Below, in pieces: positions 1 through 13,716 of a stretch of 64,000 nt of DNA. The translations under genes were made by a program, and so were the position numbers. The stretch comes from Portulaca oleracea. Its lineage: Eukaryota; Streptophyta; Magnoliopsida; Caryophyllales; Portulacaceae. Each line of letters begins with the position of its first letter. Positions within the stretch are counted from its first letter, which is position 1. The DNA is taken from the NCBI GenBank assembly GCA_029582165.1, contig CM055877.1:6439855-6503854 (forward strand), written 5' to 3'. The notes under the pieces were generated by a model. It was not told the DNA's origin and did no database searches. It worked only from the letters and a program-made list of their open reading frames with translations.

Positions 1-2
1 AT

Positions 3-1834
3 GAGATATGGAGAGGAAGAGTTCCTAGTTTGTCTTTTCTAAAGATTTGGGGATGTGAAGCCTATGTTAAGGTTTTACCTGACAGCAAGCTTGCACCTAG
101 ATCTGAAAAGGTTTTCTTTGTGGGCTATCCTAAGGAAACCAAAGGGTATTACTTCTACAACCGTTCTGAGAACAAAGTGTTTGTGTGTCGGAATGCTTTC
201 TTCTTAGAGAACGAGTTTGTCTCTAAGAGAAAGAGTGGGAGAGAAATTGAACTAGGTGAAGTTCAAGAGCCACAAACCACTTCGAATCTTATCCCACACC
301 CCGTCACCACTACTTACATTCCAATCTCCGTTGATCCTCAACAAGAAAGGAATGATGAACAGGTAGTCGGGGGACAGGTCAATGAAGAAGTAGGGAATGT
401 GGACATACCCCTTCGTAGGTCCAGTAGGGACATTCACCCTCCTGAGAGATACGGTTATCTCATGACATCGGAAATCAACATATTCCTTGTAGAATATGAT
501 GAGCCCGAGACCTACAAACAAGCTTTAGAGAGCCCAGATTCCAAGAAATGGCTCGAAGCCATGAAATCCGAGATAGACTCCATGTACGAAAACAAGGTTT
601 GGACATAGGTTGACTTACTGGCAAGCTAGAGCCATCAGAAACAAATGGGTCTTCAAAGTGAAAACCGACATGGATGGTAAACCTAGTGTTTACAAAGCAC
701 GGCTGGTGGCAAAAGGTTTCACTCAAATTCATGGTATTGACTATGAAGAGACTTTTTCCCCAGTAGCGGCTTTTGAATCTATCAGGATACTCCTTGCCAT
801 AGCTGCATGGTATGACTATGAAATATGGCAAATGGACGTCAAGACTGCATTCTTGAATGGGATTCTGGAAGAGGAAGTGTATATGACACAACCTGAAGGT
901 TTTGAAGATCCCAAAGGTTTTGGGAAGGTCTGTAAGCTGCAAAGGGCCATTTATGGCCTCAAGCAAGCTTCAAGGAGTTGGAATCAAAGGTTTAATCAAG
1001 TAATCAAAGAGTTTGGTTTCTTGAAAAACCAAGAAGAGCCTTGTGTTTTAGAAAACTCGGGAGCAAAATAGTCTTTCTAGTTCTGTATGTGGATGATATA
1101 CTCCTCATTGGAAATGACATTCCTATGCTGGAGTCTTGTAAGACATGGCTTAGGAAAAATTTCCAAATGAAGGATCTCGGTGAGGCCCAGTACATTCTTG
1201 GAGTAAAGATCTATAGAGATAGATCAAGGCGTTTGATTGCATTAAATCAAACAACTTCTATTGATAAGGTGTTGAATCGGTTCAACATGCAGAACTCCAA
1301 GAAGGGATTCATTCCCATGGTTCATGGCACATCACTTGGTAAAACAGATTGTCCTCAGACATCTGAAGACCAGGAAAAGATGAAAAATATACCTTTTGCT
1401 TCGGCTGTGGGGTCTATAAAGGCCAGATATAGCTTTTGCTTTAAGTATGTGCAGCAGGTTTCAAGCCAACCCTGGTGAGAAACACTGAACTGCTGTGAAG
1501 AACATACTTAAGTATCTGAATAGAACTAAGGAGTTGTCCTTAATCTATGGAGGTGAGAGACAGCTAAGTGTAAAAGGTTACACTGATGCCAGTTTCATGA
1601 CGGATAAGGATGACTACAGTAGCCAATCTGGATACGTTTTTTGTTTAAAAGGTGGAGGCGGTGGTGGAAGAGTTCCAAAACAACATCGCTGATTCTACAA
1701 CTGAGGCAGAATACATTGCAGCATCTGAAGCTGCGAAGGAGGCAATGTGGGTGAAGAAGTTCATCAAGGAGCTTGAAGTTGTGCCTAGTATTGCGGAAGG
1801 CGTGGACCTATACTGTGACAACAGTGGGGCCATT
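3..1834 (+). pseudogene. Copia polyprotein fragment: integrase C-terminus, reverse transcriptase, RNase H (broken)
   Basis: This is the 3' half of a Ty1/copia pol gene whose 5' part lies outside the window. An open frame from base 3 holds the integrase C-terminal region (motif WGCEAYVK near 45-70) and the acidic linker. Reverse transcriptase follows in two other frames: KARLVAKGFTQ near 690, QMDVKTAFLNG near 830, and the catalytic YVDD box near 1087. RNase H follows, with YTDASF near 1580 and TTEAEYIA near 1700. Frame changes near 608-625, 1050-1070, 1395-1440 and 1660, plus a stop near 1488, make it inactive. The reading is cut at 1834 by a solo LTR and resumes at 5305. It belongs to the element whose 3' LTR is at 6327-7178. 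The copia assignment is firm; the sublineage was not determined. Confidence 0.93.
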
Positions 1835-5299
<3,465 letters not shown>

Positions 5300-5304
5300 C
5301 CATT

Positions 5305-5511
5305 GCTCAGGCAAAGGAACCTAGAGCACACAACAAAGCAAAGCATGTGTCCAGAAAGTATCACATCATTCGAAAGTTCATCGAGGAAGGTGATATTAAT
5401 GTGTGCAAGGTTCATACGGATGAGAACGTCGCTGTTCCGCTTACTAAACCCCTGTCGCAAGCAAAGTATGAGAGTCTTACTCGTGCAATAGGAATTAGAC
5501 ATCTTGAATGA
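5305..5511 (+). pseudogene. Copia RNase H end, continuation after the solo LTR
   Basis: The frame broken at 1834 continues here through residues reading AQAKEPR, then KHVSRKYHIIR and PLTKPLS, the usual end of copia RNase H/pol, and stops at TGA 5509-5511. Removing the insertion and one CCATT copy makes the reading continuous, which proves the two parts were one gene. It has no independent function. Confidence 0.9.
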
Positions 5512-6326
5512 TGTTATTAAGTTACATTTTTGAACATTAGATGGCTCATGGTTTGTAATAGTTATTTATTCATCAGTTATTAATAAAATCAAAACTTTAC
5601 ATAATTTTTGGTTTAGAATTATGTGAATGTCCAAAAAGGTCAGCGCATTCAAAATGGGAAATTGGATGAGGTTCGATTTCTGAAACCCCATTAGTGAACT
5701 TGATAACGCTAGTCTTGGTCGATAGTCGACCTGGTTCCTAATTGTATTATCACGTAGGAACAGTGATAATATCAACACAATTAGCATGTAGGGTTGAGGT
5801 GATGATCAAGTTTTGTGATCATAGTGATGTGATGACATCATAAATCAATCACGTGGGTACTGTTGAGAACAACTACCGAACTGACCCGCAGTGGGAGCTC
5901 TTTAAATTAGGAATGTCATAAGAGCTCTCACTACTCAAAATTCCTAAATCCTGAGTTCAATACATAGACTACATGGTCTGCTATGACTTTGGAGCGCGTC
6001 AAACGTCTTTGGTAACAGTAGGCTATAAAGGCGGTGTCTGGGTTACAGTTGGATCATGTGAGAATGTGTGTCTGAACAAGATGGCATTGTCCTCCCTATT
6101 AGGGACAGTTGTCTCGTTGGCCACTCGGTGAGATTGGACTGAAAATGCTTGGCCGAGCTCAGTTGAATCAATAGTTGATCGTCTGTTTTTTCAAAGTCTA
6201 AACTCGGAGATCGAGGAACGTTTCGGACCTTACATAAGGATGACATCAGCTTACCTTATCCGAACATGAGACAATAAGTGACAAGGGAACTCAAGGAATC
6301 GAACACTTGTGGGACAAGTGGGAGAT
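5512..6326 (+). other. Copia 3' untranslated region and polypurine tract
   Basis: About 0.8 kb without coding signal between the pol stop and the 3' LTR. It ends in a purine-rich tract (GGGACAAGTGGGAGAT, about 6311-6326), the expected plus-strand primer directly before the LTR. Confidence 0.75.
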
Positions 6327-6544
6327 TGTTGGGAATGTCCCGACAATGTTCGATATACACAGAGATTAAACCAAAGTAATATAGTGATTATATGTCTTGC
6401 TAGAGACCTCTATAATTAGTAATTAAATATGTTTAATTACAACTATATTATTTGGTCCTCTTTAGTCACACAAGTCGATGCCTGGAACAATGTATGTAAC
6501 CTAAATGATATTGTATCAAGTTTAGAAAAGTTGGAAACTAATTT

Positions 6545-6720
6545 CTGTGAGAAATCAGCCCAACACGGACCGAATTGGGCTCAACACGGACCGAATTGGG
6601 CCCAACACGGACCGTGTTGACCCAACACGGTCCGTGTTGAGACACCACGATCCGTGGTGTCCATGGGCCGAATATTTGGACTCTCTGGAGTCCAACACGG
6701 ACCGTGTTCGGCCCAGAAAA
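6545..6720. repeat. Palindrome cluster CAACACGG-N-CCGTGTTG in the copia LTR
   Basis: Two half-degenerate copies (CAACACGGACCGAATTG) are followed by full palindromes CAACACGGACCGTGTTG and CAACACGGTCCGTGTTG, then a changed but still symmetric CACCACGATCCGTGGTG and one more copy near 6690. The solo LTR at 55142 has fewer copies, so number and sequence vary between family members. Confidence 0.85.
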
Positions 6721-6782
6721 CGCACCGTTGTCTTTTTCGGCCCTTTAGGGTTTTGAACCCTTTCCCTAGGTTTTCTAAACAC

Positions 6783-6790
6783 TATATAAA
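6783..6790 (+). promoter_or_regulatory. TATA box of the copia LTR
   Basis: TATATAAA followed by GGGGTCTCTGG. The same box occurs at the matching place in the solo LTR near 55558. It marks the likely start of the element transcript about 30 bp downstream. Confidence 0.6.
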
Positions 6791-7178
6791 GGGGTCTCTG
6801 GGAGACATTATTCCACACCAACTGCCTTCGACTTTTAGAGAGATACCAGGGTGATTTCCTGAGTTCCTCTCTCCTTTTGCAGTTCTAGTTTCAGGAAACG
6901 CTATCAGTTTCCTGAAACAGTCTCACATACATCTTAGATTGAGATTCGTCTCGATCGGGTCGATCTAGCAATCGGGTTCCCGGAGTGCTGCGTGGACTTT
7001 TCAGTAGAGGGTTTCAGCGTTGGAATCTGGAAGGTCAACCTCTTCTTCAGCAGGAATTAGCGATCAGGTATAATTACTAAAGCCTCTGCAGTTATTTTGA
7101 TTAATTGTTTATAACTGTTATAATATTCCGCCGATTAATCTGTATCTGTTTAGGAAATAGATAACCTAAAACCTAACA

Positions 7179-10100
7179 TGTTCATCATAAATTCTTCTAA
7201 CAACATTTTACATAAGAACAACTTTTTTAAGAATGTTCATCACAAGTCAAATCCTTCTAATCCCTCACGAATTTTTGGGGCAGTTGGATCGTTCGGATAT
7301 TTTCATGGCAGTTTGCATGGTCCACAATTTTGAAGAGATTTCCTCAATCGGTTGTACATTAGAACTACCTTTTTTTTTAAGCATGTTCAATATAGGTTAT
7401 GGCACTAGAATCCCTACAAGCCCTTAAACAACTTTTACGAAAGCATGTTCACATATATCAGTTTGTGCTTGAAGATATGAGTTTTGTTGACACAACGTCC
7501 TAATAGTTTTTCGTTCATGAAGTTCTTGCGGATTTTGGGTGGCCTATCGTTCTTAGATAATTCACATATGATCCATGAAACTTCAGCAAAACTGGACAAA
7601 CTAAGGAAATTCTATGCCTTAAAGCAAGGTCAAATATAGCAACTGGTGACCGCAACCAGCAAACTATCCTTAAGATATTAGCCACTGACCTATTATGTCA
7701 GCAACTAAATACTTACACTACCTTTTGAACTACGATGGTCTTATTCTACTCATGAAGTGGATACGTAAGAAGCTTTTGAAGTTCGGCCCAAGTAATCAAA
7801 CAAAAGTAGCTTCTTTCAAGTGATCTCTCAAAAGGATCTTATCTAATTTCTGGGTCGTGCACCAGCGGGTTAAAGCAGAATCCTTGCAAAAATTTTTCTA
7901 ACAGATCTAACAAACTTTATAACCCGTAGAGACTCAAACTTCTTTTCTCATTGATTATCTAAAGTCCAACCGAAGTCTTGGCAGATTCCATGTTGACATA
8001 AACTCTCGCGGTTCTCTCGAGGTCCACAACTAGAGTGTTTCAGTATATTGATTGTCATGGATTAGATTAAGATTCGTTACATATTTATAAAAGGGGTCGT
8101 AGCTGAGGGTACGAGTGAAGACTAAAAATGCTTGCGGATTTTGGTTCTCTCTATTTGAAGCGTCCTTATATTTCCAGTGTTATCGGCCACAGCTCAATGC
8201 CTAGACTCTCTTATTCATTACATGTTTGTCTTGCATCCTCAAAAATAAATTAAAAAAAAAATAGTCTGCATAAGTGCATTAACATCATGCATTACTAGAG
8301 AAATAGAGTCCATCCATTGCATCATAAAAGATAAATGATGGTCTAAGCATTATACACGCACTCAGTGCTCATCAACAGAGATCCAATAAATCATTTCCAG
8401 ACTCGAGAACCCATAGCACAAACCAATGGTCGACAAATCGGTATGCATGCCAAAGAAGTAGGTCCAATCTGTATGAGAAGGAATGATGAGCCGGACTCAA
8501 TTTAAGCAGCAAGAAAACATGCCCGACTCATTTGGATCTTCGCGGATCTAGAACCATCAAATACTGCTTCCGGGTCTATACATAATTATTTAAGCTTAAG
8601 CATACAGTCCAAGTTGATGGGCTCCTCGCGGATCCCAGTTTCGACCCAGATAACATTTTGAACATTTTTTTTCTCAGAAATACAGTGCAGTCCAAGTGGA
8701 TCCTCGCGGATCTCACTTCCTACCCATACTATTTTGGACATTTTTTTTTCGGCAATAAAGTTCGGGAATAAAATGCAGTCTACGAGTAGTTCTTAAATTC
8801 ACTTAGTTCAAGCATAATGTAGGACATGTGCATAGGTATCATTTAGATCCTCGCGGATCGTGGTTCCCACACACATAATACTTTGATTGAAGATTGTATG
8901 ATTTGATATTATTCAAGTGAAATTTAGTCCACATGCAGGGGAGTTATTAAAATCTAAGTGGATCTTCGTCCCTACACTTATGCAGTATGGCATTTTAATA
9001 AGAAATTCTGACATGATGAATATGCTAGTGTTGCACCATACAAGTGAAATTTGGTCAATGAAACTCCGAAGATCCACGTAGTTCCGGTCTCACTAAAGGA
9101 AAAGATTACAAATTCTCGCAGATTTACTCCAGTAGAACCTTGCGGACCTGTTTATGAGATTAAAGAACTGGAGCTTATGGCTCATCAAATGGAGATTACT
9201 CAACAGCTCAACAACGATACAGCTCCTCATGGATTTTTAGATCTGCCCTACCAAAATGCAGATGAAGAACTTACTCAGTAGTTCGGTGGATCTGATCTGA
9301 GCACCTCGCGGATTTGTTTGAAAAATCTGCCAAGTTTTCGAAAATTTGAGTTTAACAAGCAAAGACTCAAAATTTGATTGCATGAAAAACATATCCGGCT
9401 GCAACTCGACCTAGATTCTCGCGGATTTGTGAAGAACCCATGCAAAATTTGAGTGTGCTCCTCGCGGATTTCTCAACAACGAGAACGAAAATAGCTTAAA
9501 GTGGAAGAAGAACGAAAATGGCTGCTATTGGCTCCTTTTGGATTTGTCAGAGTTTTCAAAAAAAAAAAAAGAAAAGAGTTTGTCAAATTCCAGCAACTCA
9601 AAACGTTTAGACGACAGCTCAATATCTCTAGCTCCTCGCGGATCTGTCGAATTTTCAAAAAAAAAAAACAGAGATTTTCAGCAATTGGGATCCTCGCGGA
9701 TTTTTGGTGCTTCAAAGGTTCAAAGTGGCGTTTCAAGTGCAGCTCAACAATAGTTTGTCAGAGATTCAAAATCTAAAGTGAATGAGAAGCTCAAGCAAGT
9801 CAGCCATTCAAGTTAAGAGAAACTTACTCAGCTGCTCAACACAATGGATCCCCGCAGATTTGGTACAAAATGTCAAAAACATAGCTCCACGCGGATCTAG
9901 AATGGAGCTTACTCAGTGCCTACTGAAGGTTACTCTCGCGAATTTTGTGTGGAAATAGGCGCAACTCACTCAACAGTGTGGACAATAGTTGCAAGGTGAG
10001 AGAAAAATTCCAGGTTGAAGATCAGTGGATGCACGCGAATTTGTGGTTGCTCAAGAGATGGGAGAGGGTAGAACACATTGAAGGGAAGTCATTATTACTA

Positions 10101-10689
10101 CTTCTTCTAGTACTATCTATTTTCAATTTCATTTTATTTTTATTTTTATTATTTTTATTATTTATTTATTATCATTTACTTTTATTATTATTAGTGTTTT
10201 CATTTACTTTTTATTTCTATTTACTTTCAGGTAAATAATTACATCAAGCCTGTACAACCTCCAGCAATCTTGTCAGCGTCGGACTACCTCCGGTCAATTT
10301 TCAATATTCAAGCTGCCCTTGAATAGCCAAGCCTGGATAGCTTTCAACAACCAAGTTAGCATCAGACTATCTCCAATTATCATCCAACTATTTGGGCTAA
10401 CCCCGAGAAATTCATCAAAGCATGGACTACCTCCAGCAATTTCAAGCGGACTACCTCTGGATATCATCCAAGTGTTCGAGCTACCCCCGAGAAATTCATT
10501 AAAGCCTGGATTACCTCCAGCATATCTAGATCGGACTACCTTCGACCGTTCTTAAGCTCAATTGAATTACCTCCAACCAATTTTCAGCTCATTTGAGCTA
10601 TCCCCGAAAATTCACTAGACTAGCTCCAACAGCTTGAAGGTATACTTTGACTTTTGTCTTACTCAGACTTAGTCAAAGTGGGGGCTAAC
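7179..10689 (+). mobile_element. Internal 3' region of a Tat-lineage gypsy element (element A), non-coding
   Basis: No domain of gag or pol can be read in this 3.5 kb. It is assigned to the element whose 3' LTR begins at 10690 because the TCGCGGAT motif of that LTR is spread through it from about 8540, and because a polypurine tract abuts the LTR. From 10246 to 10620 there is a degenerate repeat of GGACTACCTCC-like phrases. A T-rich TTTATTT tract lies at 10120-10232. The left limit is uncertain: the copia element may have inserted into A, and 7179-8500 carries only weak forms of the motif. Confidence 0.6.
10673..10689 (+). other. Polypurine tract of element A
   Basis: TCAAAGTGGGGGCTAAC directly before the LTR. 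The same tract, on the other strand, flanks the LTR of the Tat element at 34418 (positions 35487-35505), which supports the shared lineage. Confidence 0.75.
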
Positions 10690-11100
10690 TGTAGACACCA
10701 AAATAATACTCAATGAGCGACATGAGGATTTTGGTCACGCTGGATTCCTCGAGGAATTTGTGAGATATAGGTCCCTCGTGGATTTTCATCAAGAGTCCTT
10801 GGGTCAAAAGGGTCCTCGCAAGTTTGTTTGTCAAGGGGGTCTTTGGGGATGCAGATTACCGGTCAAGTCAAAGTCAATGGTCATGGTCAACTTTTGGTCA
10901 AAGTCAACTGGTCAAAGTCAACTCTAGGTCAAAGTCAAACTCAAGAATCTGCGTGAATTTCGAGCGAGCCCAAGATAGAAATCCTCGCGGATTTCATGAG
11001 GCGCAACATAGAAATGCAAATTTCCAACTGACACAAGGCAAAAACCCTCGCGGATTTTTCAGGAAATTGGGGGGGTAATCCTCGCGTATTTTTCAGTAAA

Positions 11101-11510
11101 TTCTGGCGGATCCAGTCTGCCAGCCCAGGAGAAATCCACTGTAACACCCCAAATCCTGTAATCACTCATAAACATCATCTTACTTAATTTAAGTCTAATC
11201 TACACACACTGGGTTAAAAAGAAAAAGAAAATTTTAGGCACAAATTAGTTAATTAATACGATTAAGAGATTTAAATAAGAATGGTTTAGGGCGGGTTGTT
11301 ACATCCTGGCGGATCCAGTCTGCCAGCCCAGGAAAAATCCTGGCGGATTTGTCAGGCCAGCCTAGGAAAAATCTTGGCGGATTTGCCAGGTCAGCTCAGA
11401 AAAAATCCTGACAGATTTGCCAGGCCAGCCCAAAAAAATCTTGGCGGATTTGCGAGACCAACTCAGGAAAAATCCTGGCGAATTTGCCAGGCTAGCCCAG
11501 GAAGACAACA
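11101..11510 (+). repeat. 34-bp tandem repeat in the LTR, about seven units
   Basis: Units begin TCCTGGCGGATTTG and end with a CAGCCCAGGAAAA-like phrase, with a period close to 34 bp. One unit precedes and about six follow the nested 164-bp element. A second run of the same period, with AAAATCTCGCGGATTTGTC units, is at 11718-11832. Confidence 0.85.
11140..11303. mobile_element. 164-bp miniature LTR-like element
   Basis: It starts TGTAACACCCC and ends GGGCGGGTTGTTACA, the same ends as the 3.46-kb LTR at 1835-5299, and its last 60 bp also resemble that element. It sits between units of the 34-bp repeat. Flanks are TCCAC and TCCTG, a 5-bp duplication with two mismatches at best. It is probably an internally deleted solo LTR of that family. 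Confidence 0.75.
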
Positions 11511-11717
11511 CGGATTTTGCAGGCCAATCCAGAGGACTACTCGCGGATTTCTTACTTTTGGCCCATGCGAGTTCTCGTAGATCCAGGGTAATTAGCTCAG
11601 AAAAAGTCAATACAAGTCTAGGCTCAGAAAAGTCAACGCAAGTCTACGCGGATACAAGCTGCAGCCCGATACAAAAATCCAACCCTAAAGAAGATCTCGT
11701 AGTATGTCATTTCAGCT

Positions 11718-11832
11718 TAAAATCTCGCGGATTTGTCAGTCGAGTCCAGCTGAAAATCTCGCGGATTTGTCAGTCCAGTCCAATTGAAAATCTCACGGAT
11801 TTGTCAGTCTAGACCAAGCAAAATCTCGCTGA
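11718..11832 (+). repeat. Second 34-bp tandem run (AAAATCTCGCGGATTTGTC)
   Basis: Three full units and one partial unit, with the same period as the 11101-11510 array but a different second half, suggesting the arrays arose from one motif and diverged. Confidence 0.8.
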
Positions 11833-11997
11833 TTCTTTTCTTTTTGAATGGTCGCGATTACTATCTTTGGTCTGTGGGAAGTTTCCCTGGTCAGATAAAT
11901 AGTCATTCCCCCACACTCCCCACTAAGACTAGTTCCCCCCCGGATTTGCAGAAATGAGGGGAATGTGCTGCCAGGGATAACTGCCGAAACTGTGTAC

Positions 11998-12005
11998 TAT
12001 AAATA
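11998..12005 (+). promoter_or_regulatory. TATA box of Tat LTR A
   Basis: TATAAATA in the middle of the LTR. The Tat solo LTR at 43239 has the same octamer at 43665-43672, which supports it as the LTR promoter. Confidence 0.55.
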
Positions 12006-13122
12006 AGGAATCCACGCGGATTTCGCAGGGTGGAAAATTTGGGGTATAGGTGTGCTTCTGGAGATTATCAACACAAAAAGAGAAACAACAATCACACTTT
12101 TTACATAAAATCCTCGCGGATTTTGGAAGAACATCACGGTCAATACTTGCGTGGTACAAATTGGAGTCTGACCAAAGAAATCCTCAGGGATCCGCCAGGA
12201 TTTGGTAAATTTCCATTTCAATTTTGTTGGATTTTCTCTGATTTGTAATTATGTAGTTCTAACGCCCCACCCGCTGTAACTTTTTTTTTTCTTTCTTTTG
12301 TTTCATTTCCTCTCGGATGTTTGCACTTTTTTCTGTTGTTTTTATTCGCACCTTCCAATTTTAAAATTGTGTGACAACTTTTGCGTTTCGGTTTCTTTTT
12401 AACAAAAGACCCGACCTAGTAAAGGCCTCCACGGCGGGCGATGCAAGGGCATCCCCCTTACATCGACACCTTTACCCCCTATCCCGACTTTGGCGACGAA
12501 GACCGTGGAGTTTTGTCTTCTTTTTCTTTTTTGTTAGTTTTTATGAAAAACTAACTGGCGACTCCGTGTGTATTATTTCATGCAAGTTAATGGCTTTTGT
12601 GTAATTAATCTTTGTTCAAAATTCATGTGACCTTAACTTGAATGGTGAATTGGCTTGGTGCACTGCTCAGAAATCCTCGCGGATTTCTGGCCAGTGGGCT
12701 CAATCAGATTCCCATTCAGGTTGCAAAATGGTCACGGGGTGTAAAATAGTGGACCGACTATACATACTAGTTGAAAATCCTCGCGGATTTTGGCCCGTAT
12801 GCATGTTTGGAGCATAATTTTGAGTTCCAGTGACCAGTATCTCATTCGGGATGGGCTTGTTGGACCTCATTGGATTCAAGAAATCCGCCAGGATTTCTGC
12901 CTCTCTTGAAGTCTCGATCCATTTCAGAATAGGTACGGTTCACTGTAATTTTGAAACCGGGGATTGAACACATCTTTGGCCTTAACTACATGAAATGATT
13001 AATTAAAAAGTACTAATAATTCGTGCATAAAAATTGAAATTGCATCCTAGGAAATATAAGCAACCCTATCGTCGACTCGATACTCTATGGGGGACCGTGC
13101 CCTTCGGGCCGCGGGCCCTACA

Positions 13123-13716
13123 CCCAGTGAAATGTTTTCCAGGGAAAATTTCCCATAGGAAGTTTTCCATGGGAAAGATTTCCCGAGGAAAAATTTCCTT
13201 TAGCCCTCCTAAGGGAAATTTCCCCTAAGAAAATGGAGAAAATGGTGAGTCCAGCGTAAAAACATTCCCGAAATCAACCCGCAACCAAAAATGGAAAAAA
13301 TAAGTCAATTCAGAAAAATTAATCATTTTCTCGAGATTATTGACCAGTCAAACGCACCATAAATGAAATTAAATGAAATTTCTTAACATTCTTTTCACGC
13401 CATGGTATCAACATTTAGGATCTCTAAACCCTTTTTTCTGCTTAGAGTTCTCAAATGGGGATTCATTAAGTAGAGTACCACAACCGTACAGTCCGCCGTC
13501 AAATGGTCAACCATTTCCAACGCGTTGAACCCTTTTCTTCCCGTGTGAACTTACTTACTACTTACTACTAGTACTACTCTGCCATTGAATCATCATGCAT
13601 TGCTCCTCAAAAAACCCAGAAAATCCAACCCCATTTCACATCTCCATTCTATCCCCTTATTAATCAATCCCTCTCATTCACACTCTTCTCAAACTCTCTC
13701 TCTATCTTACCCAGCA
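13123..13716. other. Upstream region of the TRM-like gene with a palindrome cluster
   Basis: Between the Tat LTR and the start codon. Positions 13137-13222 hold at least five inverted repeats of the form GGGAAA-n-TTTCCC (for example GGGAAAATTTCCC and GGGAAAGATTTCCC). The rest is AT-rich, with a C/T-rich leader near 13610-13715. No TATA box was chosen. Confidence 0.7.

Larger units (their letters stand above)
6327..7178 (+). mobile_element. 3' LTR of the copia element (852 bp)
   Basis: The LTR starts TGTTGGGAATG after a polypurine tract and ends ACCTAACA. A second, solo copy of the same family lies at 55142-55957, which fixes both borders. A TATA box is at 6783-6790. The upstream part has clustered palindromes (6545-6720). 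The 5' LTR is outside the window, so the target duplication cannot be tested; the bases after the LTR are TGTTC. Confidence 0.9.
8536..12896. repeat. Dispersed TCGCGGAT / AAATCC-TCGC-GGATTT motif family
   Basis: Around 30 copies of CTCGCGGAT or close variants occur in element A, all in the same orientation, internally and in the LTR. The full form is an inverted repeat, AAATCC then TCGC then GGATTT. Clear examples are at 10978-10995, 12107-12124, 12671-12686 and 12774-12791, and one with changed centre (GCCA) at 12881-12896. Spacing is irregular except where it forms 34-bp tandem units in the LTR. Confidence 0.9.
10690..13122 (+). mobile_element. 3' LTR of Tat-lineage element A (about 2.4 kb)
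   Basis: It starts TGTAGACACC right after the polypurine tract and ends GCGGGCCCTACA. The end resembles those of the two other Tat LTRs here (GGTCTACA, GGTCCTACA). It holds a TATA box (11998-12005), GTCAA-rich repeats (10858-10945), 34-bp tandem repeats, a nested 164-bp element, and a primer-site-like TGGCGACTCC at 12555. Bases after the LTR are CCCAG; the left end is outside the window, so no duplication can be checked. Confidence 0.8.

Noticed and set aside
9945..10238. 97-residue frame with a hydrophobic, leucine-rich end
   Set aside because: The hydrophobic run is encoded by a TTTATTT low-complexity tract in the Tat internal region.
8536..12896. Regular short repeats suggesting a CRISPR array
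   Set aside because: Spacing is irregular, spacers are not unique units, the setting is a plant LTR element and no cas gene exists.
13585..13716. N-terminal extension of the TRM-like protein by 44 residues
   Set aside because: The frame is open but begins with TTG, not ATG; the region is C/T-rich like a leader.
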